A stretch of 62,025 nt of DNA from NCBI GenBank assembly GCA_913050215.1, contig CAJXBG010000010.1, positions 1-62,025 on the forward strand, written 5' to 3'. The notes beneath the pieces were generated by a model. That model was not told the origin of the DNA. It made no database searches and was given only the letters and a program-made list of their open reading frames with translations. Numbering within the stretch: the stretch's first letter is position 1; each line of letters starts with the position of its first letter. The DNA comes from an uncultured Gammaproteobacteria bacterium (lineage in GTDB: Bacteria; Pseudomonadota; Gammaproteobacteria; Pseudomonadales; Azotimanducaceae). The position numbers were made by a program, and so were the translations under genes. Shown here piece after piece: positions 54,181-62,025 of this stretch.

Positions 54181-55446
54181 ATGAAATTTGGCATTTTTTA
54201 TGAACATCAACTTCCGCGTCCTTGGACAGAGGGTATTGAGCAAAAATTGTTTCAAGATGCCCTCGACCAGGTGGAACTCGCCGACCGACTGGGCATTGAC
54301 TACGCATGGGAAGTAGAGCACCACTTTCTGGAAGAGTATTCGCATTCGTCAGCGCCCGAGATATTCCTAGCCGCAGCTTCCCAGAGAACAAAAAATATTC
54401 GACTGGGGCATGGCATCCGGCAGGTGATCAATAACTACAATCATCCGGCACGAACGGCAGAGTGTATAGCGACGCTCGATCTTGTCTCGAATGGTCGGGT
54501 AGATTTTGGTACCGGAGAATCTTCAGCGATTCTGGAACTCGGCGGTTTTGACATCCCTGTTGAATCTAAACGAGAACAATATCTCGAAGCGACTGAGCAA
54601 ATAGCCAACATGCTGGCAATGGATCCATATCCAGGCTACGAGGGTAAATATTTCAGCATGCCCTGCCGAAATATTGTGCCCAAATCGGTGCAGAAACCTC
54701 ACCCGCCAATTTGGGTTGCCTGTTCTAACCGGGAAACGATCAAAATGGCGGCAAGATTGGGCATTGGTGCACTGACCTTTGCGTTTGTCGACCCCGCTGA
54801 GGCCAGCCATTGGGTCGAAGAGTATTACAGCATCATTAAGAGTGACGAGTGTGTACCGATTGGGCATGCCGTTAACGCCAATATTTGCATGGTAACCAGT
54901 TTTTCTGTGCACAATGATCGCAAAACCGCAATCGACCGTGGTCTGGAAGGTTTTGAGTTCTTTGGCTATGCCCTTGGTTCGCTCTACGGCTTTGGGGAGC
55001 ACAAACCAGGTAGAACGAATCTGTTTGATGATTTTAGGAAAGCTCGAGCTACTCAACTTGCAGATAATCCAGTCAATTCAACTTCTGCGCTCGCCGCTGA
55101 GCGGGGTGGCATCGGAACACCGGATGATATGAGAGCGCATCTCAAAAAATTTGAGAAGGTGGGAGTCGATCAGGTGACGTTTATCCAGCAGGCAGGCATG
55201 AACAAACATGAGCACATCTGTGAGTCACTCGAATTGTTTGCCTCAGAGGTCATGCCTGAGTTCAAAGCGCGTGAAGCCGAGCGAGAGGCGAAGAAAGAGG
55301 TCGAACTCGCGCCATATATTGAAGCAGCAATGGCACGCAAGGTTCGAATGCCAGCCCTCGCTGATGAGGATATTCCGCTCTTTCCTGCGCTTGGCAGGTC
55401 AGTAGTGGAAGGCCCTGCGGATCCTAACAAGGTCGCTGAGGGCTAA
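54181..55446 (+). CDS. LLM-class flavin-dependent monooxygenase (luciferase-like)
   Basis: Bacterial-luciferase-family oxidoreductase using reduced flavin and O2. ATG 54181 follows GAGGGG at 54168-54173; ATG 54163 is less likely. The 421-residue protein shows the (beta/alpha)8 features MKFGIFYEHQL, YAWEVEHHFLEEYSHSSAPE with the conserved His, IRLGHGIRQVINNYNHPAR, GRVDFGTGESS, and PPIWVACSNRETI. It lacks its own reductase domain, so a separate flavin reductase (such as that at 48831) would be required; that link is inference. Pairs with the ferritin-like gene upstream. Confidence 0.88.
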   Translation: MKFGIFYEHQLPRPWTEGIEQKLFQDALDQVELADRLGIDYAWEVEHHFLEEYSHSSAPEIFLAAASQRTKNIRLGHGIRQVINNYNHPARTAECIATLDLVSNGRVDFGTGESSAILELGGFDIPVESKREQYLEATEQIANMLAMDPYPGYEGKYFSMPCRNIVPKSVQKPHPPIWVACSNRETIKMAARLGIGALTFAFVDPAEASHWVEEYYSIIKSDECVPIGHAVNANICMVTSFSVHNDRKTAIDRGLEGFEFFGYALGSLYGFGEHKPGRTNLFDDFRKARATQLADNPVNSTSALAAERGGIGTPDDMRAHLKKFEKVGVDQVTFIQQAGMNKHEHICESLELFASEVMPEFKAREAEREAKKEVELAPYIEAAMARKVRMPALADEDIPLFPALGRSVVEGPADPNKVAEG

Positions 55447-55541
55447 CCATAAGTTGAGGGTCATCATTTTGCATTGAGTAATCAAATTGCCCTGGACCGA
55501 TGTGAATTAAAGCAGTCATCGAAAACAGTTTCTATTGGCTA

Positions 55542-57530
55542 CTAGATGGCTTCCAACATCGTACTCATTTCCAGCCAACTTTCTTCAAGCTCACCGATTT
55601 GATCTTTCAAATTTAGTTGATCTCTCAGCAGGGATTGTAAATCGTCCCCACCCCCATTCTCATAGAGACTGGAGTCTGTTAATCCTTCTTCAACTTCTCC
55701 CAGTTTCCGGTTTAATCGTTCAAGTTGCGTCTCAAGGGTACGAAGCTTTGTTTTGAGTTGACGCGCCTGTTTACCGCTGGCGTTATTAGTACGATTAGAT
55801 GAAGTCGTCCCGACGACTGGCTTTGTAACCTGTTGATTGTGTTTCTTGTTAGCAGATTCTCCCGTTATGCGCTTTGTTACTGGTTCCCGCGGACCGTTAT
55901 CTTTGCTGCCTGCACCAGGTGTCTTGATGCCATCAGTCAGCACAAAACGTCGGTAGTCTTCCAAGTCTCCATTGAATTCTGTCAATCTTCCACGGTCGAG
56001 CAACAGAAACGAATCGACCGCATTAGCTAACAAATGCCGATCATGTGAAATTAATAGAATAGCCCCGTCAAAAGTCTGTAGCGCCACTGTCAGCGCCTGT
56101 CGCATGTCGATATCCAGATGATTAGTAGGTTCATCCATTAATAGAAGATTAGGTTTTGAATAGGCAACTAGTGCGAGTGCGAGTCTGGCTTTCTCTCCTC
56201 CGGAAAAGATGTTGATAAGCTCGTTAACTCGATCGCCCTTGAAGTCGAAGCCACCAAGATAGTTTCTGATGCCTTGATCGCTTAGCTTTGGGTCAACCCT
56301 GCGGATAAGTGTGAGTGGTGTGATACCTAGATCGAGATCATCTACCTGGTGCTGCGAAAAATAGCCGATTTGAAGATTTTCACCCTCTATTCTGCGTCCG
56401 ATGGTGCCGGTGTTGTCCCGCGCTTCTACAGACTTTTTCAGTAAAGGTAGTTCTCCGCTGAGTGACTTCATCAAGGTTGTCTTGCCAGCGCCATTATGGC
56501 CTAACAAGCCAATCCTATCGCCAGGGTGGAGGCTGATGGCGACCTCGCTCAAAATAGGGTTCGTGTATCCAAGATTACATTGGTCGAGCAGCAGTAGAGG
56601 ATCTGAACTCTTTTCCGCTGTTGGAATTTGGAATGAAAACGGCGAATCGATATGTGCCGGCGCAATCACTTCCATTCTTTCAAGCGCTTTTATGCGACTC
56701 TGAGCCTGACGCGCCTTGGTTGCTTTGGCTCTGAATCTTCGAACAAAATCCTGCATGTGCCTTATTTCGCGCTGTTGTTTTACGTAGCTGCTCTGTTGCT
56801 CTGCTAGCCTAGCGGCTTTAATGATCTCGAACTGTGAAAAATTACCACTGAAGAGCTCTATGGATTTGTTGTAGAGATAAGCAATTGTATTGACCGTTTC
56901 GTCAAGGAATTCTCTGTCGTGAGAGATGAGAATCATTGATCCGTGATATTGCTTGATCCAGCTAGATAGCCACATGATTGCATCTAGGTCGAGGTGGTTT
57001 GTCGGTTCGTCAAGCAGTAACAGATCTGCAGGCGACATGAGTGTACGAGCAAGATTCAGCCGAATCCTCCAGCCGCCGGAAAAAGAAGAAAGAGGCTCGC
57101 TAAATTCGTCAACCTGAAAGCCAAGGCCCATCATTAATTGCTCGGCTCTTGCATTTGCCGTGTAGCCGTCAATGGAGTCCATTTGTTCATGCAAGGTTGC
57201 GAGTTTCTCAAACTCGCCATCCTGCTCGGCTTTGGTAATCGCCTGATCAATTCGGGCCCAGTGTCTATCTCCACTCTTGACATAGTCCAGTGCTAACTCA
57301 GACGTTGCAGCGACTTCTTGCTCTAGATAAGAGATCTCCATATTTTGCGGAAAATCGAGCGCGCCGGTATCTGCTTCCAGTTCACCGGTGATGAGTTTGA
57401 ATAAGCTGGTTTTACCGGCACCATTGGCGCCGATTAAGCCAACTTTTCGACCTTTGTGGATGGTAAAGCTGACATCGCTGAATAACAGGAGGGTTCCCCT
57501 GCGAAGCGCCAGGTTAGCGAAAGTGAGCAT
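55542..57530 (-). CDS. yheS: ABC-F ATPase YheS-like
   Basis: Ribosome-associated ABC-F protein of 662 residues with two nucleotide-binding domains and no membrane helices. First Walker A GANGAGKTSLF and signature LSSFSGGWRIRLNLAR; second Walker A GHNGAGKTTLM and signature INIFSGGEKARLALAL; both are followed by LLDEPTNHLDLD-type Walker B. The linker contains RHMQDFVRRFRAKATKARQA, matching E. coli YheS. The C-terminal 110 residues are charged and coiled-coil. A translation-factor role is likely by family; the specific function is not known. Confidence 0.93.
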   Translation of the reverse strand: MLTFANLALRRGTLLLFSDVSFTIHKGRKVGLIGANGAGKTSLFKLITGELEADTGALDFPQNMEISYLEQEVAATSELALDYVKSGDRHWARIDQAITKAEQDGEFEKLATLHEQMDSIDGYTANARAEQLMMGLGFQVDEFSEPLSSFSGGWRIRLNLARTLMSPADLLLLDEPTNHLDLDAIMWLSSWIKQYHGSMILISHDREFLDETVNTIAYLYNKSIELFSGNFSQFEIIKAARLAEQQSSYVKQQREIRHMQDFVRRFRAKATKARQAQSRIKALERMEVIAPAHIDSPFSFQIPTAEKSSDPLLLLDQCNLGYTNPILSEVAISLHPGDRIGLLGHNGAGKTTLMKSLSGELPLLKKSVEARDNTGTIGRRIEGENLQIGYFSQHQVDDLDLGITPLTLIRRVDPKLSDQGIRNYLGGFDFKGDRVNELINIFSGGEKARLALALVAYSKPNLLLMDEPTNHLDIDMRQALTVALQTFDGAILLISHDRHLLANAVDSFLLLDRGRLTEFNGDLEDYRRFVLTDGIKTPGAGSKDNGPREPVTKRITGESANKKHNQQVTKPVVGTTSSNRTNNASGKQARQLKTKLRTLETQLERLNRKLGEVEEGLTDSSLYENGGGDDLQSLLRDQLNLKDQIGELEESWLEMSTMLEAI

Positions 57531-57676
57531 GGAGTATCTGCCAGATTGGATTAAGCAAATGATAACATCTATCGGGTTGTGCTAAGAAATACCGTGAAGG
57601 CAGCATTGAAATAATAAAGCCGACAATAGTCCTTGTGGTAGTTACTTGGGGTGGATTTTTTTATCAAGGACGTAGA

Positions 57677-57711
57677 TGAACAACCGCTCGTGATGATTGA
57701 TGGGTTGTTCA
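57677..57711. repeat. Inverted repeats downstream of dsbB
   Basis: TGAACAACC (57677-57685) and GGTTGTTCA (57703-57711) form a 9-bp perfect inverted repeat; a second small palindrome CGCGC/GCGCG follows to about 57729. They lie between the dsbB stop and the yheS start on the minus strand. No T run abuts them; they may act as a weak terminator or a protein site. Confidence 0.4.
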
Positions 57712-57734
57712 GCGCGCGAAAATGCGCGTGGAAC

Positions 57735-58235
57735 TCAATCTTTGTACTTGGGCTTTAAAAAGACAAAGCCACAAATAGCAATCAATCCAAAGAAACCTAC
57801 AAGCGTCCATCCCGGAATACTGATACCCAGAAAGCTCCAGACCACTTCAGCGCAGTCTCCGTCGCCCGCGAGCACCATACTAAGGACCTCTGTCAGGGGA
57901 AATACATCGATCAGATAATCAAGAGAAGGTCCGCAGGCAGGCACCTGTTCTGGGGGTAAACTTTGCAACCATAGTTGCCGACCCGAAACGCCTGCGCCAG
58001 TAGCCGAAGCGAGCATGCCTAAGCTCGCATACGTCTTGATGCCGGTGACGGCTGGGCCGTGAATAGCAGCGATCAAAGCGATAAAGGCTGTTGCAATAAC
58101 TGCTACTCGCTGCAGGATACATAAATTACAAGGTTCAAGACCCATGACATGTTCCATAAAGAGCGCGACACCCATCAGACCGGTACAGCCTAAAAAGACA
58201 ATGAGGAAAATGGTTCGGGACGAGGGTAAGTTCAT
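57735..58235 (-). CDS. dsbB: Disulfide bond formation protein DsbB
   Basis: Inner-membrane quinone reductase that re-oxidises DsbA. The 166-residue protein has four membrane helices (about 8-28, 43-62, 68-87 and 143-162). The first periplasmic Cys pair is in LEPCNLCILQRVAV, here after the first helix; the second is Cys in QVPACGPSLDYL with a partner Cys in DGDCAEVVW. Length matches E. coli DsbB (176). Its partner dsbA is 32 kb away in this window. Confidence 0.93.
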   Translation of the reverse strand: MNLPSSRTIFLIVFLGCTGLMGVALFMEHVMGLEPCNLCILQRVAVIATAFIALIAAIHGPAVTGIKTYASLGMLASATGAGVSGRQLWLQSLPPEQVPACGPSLDYLIDVFPLTEVLSMVLAGDGDCAEVVWSFLGISIPGWTLVGFFGLIAICGFVFLKPKYKD

Positions 58236-58363
58236 ATTGCTGGATGCTCTGTCGCTTCGGAAATTAACTGTTCGGCTATTATGTATTAATCAGAACGCGA
58301 AAGCATGGTGAAAGGCGCTGACAGGGTTGTGAAGGTTAAAAGGTTAAGAACAGGGTGTGGCAG

Positions 58364-58993
58364 TTATTGAGGATCTCCTACCCGGGGAGTTTGTTGTTCT
58401 GAGGTAGATTGGTTTGCCTGCTGCCAAGTCTCCGTGAAGTGCTGCAGTTCTGGGAAAAAAGCCAAGAAATCTTGCTCGAGCGCCGGCTCATATCTTACAA
58501 ATTGTGTAAAAGCGACATTCAGTGGATTTTCACGGGTCAATCGCTTGTTCAAGTGAGCAAAAGATCGTTGAACAAATTCTCTTGTGCCGTAATTTTTTAA
58601 GGTCTTGTGTTCCGCAACGTATGAAATGAATCTAAGCGCGCTGGTAGGCAGTTCTGTATCGTAATTTAAAATTGTGCCAGAGACGTGATCACTGAACTGT
58701 TCAAGATTGTCCACGCGAAACCTGTGCCAATGTCGTGCGAGAAAGTAGTCATAGATGATATCCATCATAATGGGTGCGACCCTACGAAACTCGTTGTCAG
58801 GTCGCAGGCAGCTTCGTCTGACAATTGGATGTCTGTCGGTAAAAGCATCGATCGCCCGATGCAGTTTTATGCCGTTTTCAATGTCATGCGGGTATTGACC
58901 ATTCAATCGCCCCTTCACAAAATCGCCTAAAAAGCCACCGACCAGCAAGGCAGGGTCTGATGCTGATAAAAGAAAATGTGCCAGATGATTCAT
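58364..58993 (-). CDS. acpH: Acyl carrier protein phosphodiesterase AcpH
   Basis: HD-superfamily-like hydrolase removing 4'-phosphopantetheine from acyl carrier protein. The 209-residue protein starts MNHLAHFLLSASDPALLVGGFLGDFVKG, as in the DUF479/AcpH family, with GIKLHRAIDAFTDRHPIVR (His and Asp ligands) and MMDIIYDYFLARHW. The C terminus has a polar Gln/Ser/Thr tail of about 20 residues not seen in E. coli (193). Gap of 24 bp to gshA; same orientation, so possibly co-transcribed. Confidence 0.92.
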   Translation of the reverse strand: MNHLAHFLLSASDPALLVGGFLGDFVKGRLNGQYPHDIENGIKLHRAIDAFTDRHPIVRRSCLRPDNEFRRVAPIMMDIIYDYFLARHWHRFRVDNLEQFSDHVSGTILNYDTELPTSALRFISYVAEHKTLKNYGTREFVQRSFAHLNKRLTRENPLNVAFTQFVRYEPALEQDFLAFFPELQHFTETWQQANQSTSEQQTPRVGDPQ

Positions 58994-59017
58994 ATTAGCT
59001 TTTTCATAGCTCGCGAC

Positions 59018-60604
59018 TCATAACAAGTCGGAATATGAGGTTTGCAAATTTCGTAGATATTTTTCGAATGAAACCTCGTCTTTCGCCTCTATCGCTCGCT
59101 GGTCATCAAAAGATTTGCTCGACATCAGTTCGAACATTTCTGCGACGTCTTGCGAAAGTGGGGATTGCTGAAAATGCGTTTGATATTCAATGGACTTGTT
59201 CATTGCGAATCTAAAATACGAAATTCCTTCTTTTTCCATCTCTGCGAGCACGCGGGCGCTTAGAGTAAGGCTGCTGTCTTCGAGGCGAGCCGATTGTTTC
59301 TGTAAACTTTGTAGATGTTCCCCGCCCGCGGTCAGTTGATCGAGTAGCCTCGCTACCGGCGCGAGTTCTTTGGTAAGTTCGAGCCCCCAATCTTTTACCG
59401 AACGTTTTCTTGGCCCGTCTTCTAGCAATGTTGTTGGCAGCCGACCCTGCTCGACAACTTCTTCTACGTTGCTGGCAACCGTTTCACATAGCTGGTTATT
59501 GTGCTCTGGGCTTGGCAATAACAAGCAGTAAAGTAACAGCGTATCGATAAAGTTAGCTTGCTCTTTGGTGAAGCCAACTGGAGAGAATGGATTAACGTCA
59601 AGCAGTCGCACCTCAATATATTCAACGCCATCTCGATGCAGGCAATCTAGGAAGTTTTCTCCGTTGCGGGCAACTCGTTTTGCCCGAATGGTTGTGTAGA
59701 ACTCGGCTTCAGATTGCAGAATATTTGGATTGACTTGGGTGTGCATGCCGCCCGTCATCTCATCGAGATTCTTGAACTGTGGATGCGGTGTGCAAACGGC
59801 TTGGGTTAAAGTACTGACGTAATTATCGAGATTGTTGTAACAAATATTGAGTAATTCGGATTGCTGTTTGCTCTGGTAACCGAGGATGCTGCTATTGCGC
59901 AGAGACGTGCCGTGAGAAAGGCCGTAAGTTCCTCGCCCCATCGCCTCAAGTTTTTTCTCGGCAGGCGTACCTTTTACAAATGACTCACAAACAGCGGGAG
60001 AAGCGCCAAACAAATAGATCGGTAACCATGAGAATCGCCTGAAATTTCTGATCAGATCGAAGTAACGTTTTGACCTCCACGCAGGCGAATTGTCACGTTT
60101 TTCATATTGGGCAAGGTCTTGCCAGAATTCATCGCTGAATGAAAAATTGTAGTGAACAGCAGAGATTGTCTGCATCAAACGGCCATAACGATTACCCAAG
60201 CCATTTCGGTAAGTGGTTTTCAATTTGCCGAGATTTGATTTGCCGTAGGTAGCAAGAGGTATATTGTTATCGCCCTGCAAAGCGCAGGGTAAGCTTGCCG
60301 ACCACATGACTTCGTCGTCTAAACCGCGATAGACAAATTGATGAACCTTTTCCAGCTGGGACAAAGTATCGTCAATAGATTCGGCTGCCGGTGTGATGAG
60401 TTCGAGCTGTGCCTCGGAAAAATCTGTCGTGATCAACGGGTGCGTCAACTTTGAGCCAAGATACCTCGGGTGCGGTTTGGCCGAGACGTGTCCCGCGGCA
60501 TCGACCCTTAATGCCTCTCGCTCAAGCCCTCGCAGTGTGCTGAATGTTTTACTCGAATACGCACTTGCCAGAAAACTCAATTTCTCAGTGATCTGCTCTG
60601 TCAT
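59018..60604 (-). CDS. gshA: Glutamate-cysteine ligase
   Basis: First, rate-limiting step of glutathione synthesis. The 528-residue protein is the gammaproteobacterial type (E. coli 518). TLRGLEREALRVDAAGHVS opens the glutamine-synthetase-like fold, SEAQLELITP holds metal-binding Glu residues, and YGRLMQTISAVHYNFSF, MTGGMHTQVN and EYIEVRLLDVNPFSP are characteristic. Upstream on the same strand is hslR, 118 bp away. Confidence 0.96.
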   Translation of the reverse strand: MTEQITEKLSFLASAYSSKTFSTLRGLEREALRVDAAGHVSAKPHPRYLGSKLTHPLITTDFSEAQLELITPAAESIDDTLSQLEKVHQFVYRGLDDEVMWSASLPCALQGDNNIPLATYGKSNLGKLKTTYRNGLGNRYGRLMQTISAVHYNFSFSDEFWQDLAQYEKRDNSPAWRSKRYFDLIRNFRRFSWLPIYLFGASPAVCESFVKGTPAEKKLEAMGRGTYGLSHGTSLRNSSILGYQSKQQSELLNICYNNLDNYVSTLTQAVCTPHPQFKNLDEMTGGMHTQVNPNILQSEAEFYTTIRAKRVARNGENFLDCLHRDGVEYIEVRLLDVNPFSPVGFTKEQANFIDTLLLYCLLLPSPEHNNQLCETVASNVEEVVEQGRLPTTLLEDGPRKRSVKDWGLELTKELAPVARLLDQLTAGGEHLQSLQKQSARLEDSSLTLSARVLAEMEKEGISYFRFAMNKSIEYQTHFQQSPLSQDVAEMFELMSSKSFDDQRAIEAKDEVSFEKYLRNLQTSYSDLL

Positions 60605-60722
60605 AGGGTCTTTGCTCTGTTCCCGCCAGTATTAATTAATGTCCGGCTTTCCAGTATGAATGGTAATCAAGACGATGCCCTGATATCCATGATTAATTTC
60701 AGAATAAATTTGTTGTCAGGTT

Positions 60723-61121
60723 TTAGCTCGCGTTCAGATTCTTATCCTTGAACTGGTGAATCAGCCGACGATTTCGTTTGCTTGGTCGTTCCCGGGAAAC
60801 TGCTTGTTGACCTGCGGATTTTCTTTGGGCGGCCTCGAGGAGTCGGTGCTCGAGACTTTCAGGAGTTTCTTCGTAAAGTGTCTCGGCAGTTGACGCATCA
60901 CGCCGCTGATCTGATAGCGCTCTTACAATCACTGTTTTTTCATCCCAGCCTTGCCGCAGCCGGATTTCGATACCCACCTGTAGTTCCTTCGATGCTTTAC
61001 CTTTGGTGCCGTCAATATGTACTTTACCCCCGTCGATTGCCTCTTTGGCCTTCGCACGGGTTTTGTAAAAACGGGCAGCCCAAAGCCATTTATCAAGCCT
61101 AACTTTATTTGCAGTACTCAT
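60723..61121 (-). CDS. hslR: Ribosome-associated heat-shock protein Hsp15 (S4 domain)
   Basis: S4-domain RNA-binding protein that recycles 50S subunits carrying nascent tRNA. From ATG 61121 the product is 132 residues (E. coli 133); a start at 61232 gives a non-conserved extension. The S4 motif is VRLDKWLWAARFYKTRAKA and AIDGGKVHIDG. The C terminus is basic and ends KRNRRLIHQFKDKNL, typical of Hsp15. Divergent from cysQ. Confidence 0.93.
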   Translation of the reverse strand: MSTANKVRLDKWLWAARFYKTRAKAKEAIDGGKVHIDGTKGKASKELQVGIEIRLRQGWDEKTVIVRALSDQRRDASTAETLYEETPESLEHRLLEAAQRKSAGQQAVSRERPSKRNRRLIHQFKDKNLNAS

Positions 61122-61221
61122 TAGAGGGTTTTCCTCGGTAACCGGCGGAAAGTCTGGCAGGAAATTGCCCGAAGGTACAGACAGTCTGCTGGTTAAGCGA
61201 AGTGGGAATTTGGCAGAGGAA

Positions 61222-61250
61222 ATTACAGACACGTTGATAATGGCTATACT
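61222..61250 (+). promoter_or_regulatory. Candidate promoter of cysQ
   Basis: ATTACA (61222-61227), a 17-bp spacer and TATACT (61245-61250), 24-33 bp upstream of the cysQ start. Each hexamer matches consensus at 4-5 positions. Confidence 0.4.
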
Positions 61251-61282
61251 CGGATTTTTCCAAATTTGATCGGATGAACATT

Positions 61283-62025
61283 ATGCAAGACATGCTAGAT
61301 AATTTAACGGAAATCGCCCGCAATGCAGGGGAAGCGATTCTTGAGGTGTATCAGAAAGAGGATTTTGGCGTCGAACAAAAGTCGGATGATTCCCCGCTGA
61401 CTCAGGCGGATCTAGCCGCGCACAAAATAATCAGCGAATCACTTGAAAAAATATACCCCGGCATACCCTGCTTCTCTGAGGAATCGGAGGTTCTCCCTTT
61501 TGAGCAACGTAGAACCTGGCAACGCTATTTTCTGGTTGACCCGTTAGACGGCACCAAGGAATTTATCAATCGTAACGGTGAGTTCACGGTAAATATTGCC
61601 CTGATTGAAAACGGGAGATCTCTACTTGGCATCGTCTATGTGCCAGTCATTGACAGAATGTATGCAGGATATAGCCCGGCTGAGTTGAGCGAACGTATCG
61701 CCTGGGTTGAAGAAAAAGGGGAACGTCGAAAGATTGCGACCCGCACAATGGACAGGTTTGGCGGCCCCAATACTGGTGTGAGTATTGAGCCAGTGACGGT
61801 GGTGGCGAGCAGGAGGCATGGCAGCGACGAGATGGAGGTTTGCATGGGTAATCTTAATAACGCCTATCCTGATCTTGAGACCCGAAACATGGGTAGCTCT
61901 CTTAAGCTTTGTTTAGTAGCAGAAGGGCAAGCCGACCTGTATCCGAGACTGGCGCCCACCTGTGAATGGGACACGGCTGCTGCCCATGCGGTTGTTGAGG
62001 CGGCCGGTGGTTTGGTTGTTGACGC
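61283..62025 (+). CDS. cysQ: 3'(2'),5'-bisphosphate nucleotidase CysQ (3' end outside window)
   Basis: Hydrolyses 3'-phosphoadenosine-5'-phosphate to AMP, recycling a product of sulfate assimilation. ATG 61283 is preceded by GGATGA at 61272-61277; ATG 61274 is in frame and also possible. About 247 codons are in the window. Inositol-monophosphatase-family motifs are visible: SDDSPLTQADLAAH, SEESEV with a metal Glu, FLVDPLDGTKEFIN with the key Asp residues, and near the edge CEWDTAAAHAVVEAAGG. Only a few residues are missing at the C terminus. Confidence 0.95.
   Translation, partial: MQDMLDNLTEIARNAGEAILEVYQKEDFGVEQKSDDSPLTQADLAAHKIISESLEKIYPGIPCFSEESEVLPFEQRRTWQRYFLVDPLDGTKEFINRNGEFTVNIALIENGRSLLGIVYVPVIDRMYAGYSPAELSERIAWVEEKGERRKIATRTMDRFGGPNTGVSIEPVTVVASRRHGSDEMEVCMGNLNNAYPDLETRNMGSSLKLCLVAEGQADLYPRLAPTCEWDTAAAHAVVEAAGGLVVD

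Overview
The window is a chromosomal segment of a gammaproteobacterium. No rRNA, tRNA, phage, transposon or CRISPR element was seen. Gene content and order closely follow the near-origin part of Pseudomonas-type genomes: trkA-rsmB-fmt-def facing lysM-dprA-tsaC-aroE; the aa3 oxidase cluster; thrB/DUF2782/polA/engB/cytochrome c4/dsbA; comM and glnK; lptM-lysA-dapF-DUF484-xerC-yigB; cyaY/argH; algZ-algR-hemC-hemD-hemX-hemY; rho-trxA-hemB; gshA. The Mg-type HemB, the AlgZ/AlgR pair and the APH-fold homoserine kinase also fit the Pseudomonadales/Cellvibrionales side of the class. A free-living aerobic, probably marine, relative is my inference; I cannot name the genus.

Layout. 1-3.4 kb (minus): potassium uptake and translation-initiation genes. 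3.6-10.3 kb (plus): LysM protein, DprA, PurE, TsaC, AroE, oligopeptidase A, YheV. 10.7-18.9 kb: a complete aa3-type cytochrome c oxidase structural operon with assembly factors (Cox11, SURF1, CtaB, SCO), but with no heme A synthase gene in the usual slot. 18.9-25.9 kb: thrB, DUF2782, polA, then a 640-bp gap holding two tandem small-RNA genes with sigma-E/AlgU-type promoters, then engB, cytochrome c4 and dsbA. 25.9-32.5 kb: acyl-CoA ligase, IHF-beta, an IMP dehydrogenase resembling the Tritrichomonas-type enzyme, a cytochrome c5-like protein, ComM and PII. 33-41 kb: threonine, lysine and arginine biosynthesis, XerC and frataxin. 41.1-47.6 kb: a LytS/LytTR two-component pair and four heme-biosynthesis genes. 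47.6-55.4 kb: an unknown protein, a flavin reductase, rho, trxA, hemB, a broken TetR regulator and a ferritin-like/luciferase-like monooxygenase pair. 55.5-62 kb: ABC-F protein, DsbB, AcpH, GshA, HslR and the start of CysQ.

Functional threads. Heme and respiration dominate: HemB, HemC, HemD, HemX and HemY make heme; CtaB, Cox11, SURF1 and SCO fit heme and copper into the oxidase; cytochromes c4 and c5 are plausible electron donors. DsbA/DsbB, thioredoxin and GshA cover thiol chemistry. The strongest candidate for a little-described system is the pair of structured, C-rich-loop sRNAs between polA and engB. They occupy the same slot as Spot 42 in enterics and ErsA in Pseudomonas, and each has a GAACTT-N16-TCnnA promoter about 135 nt upstream of its terminator.
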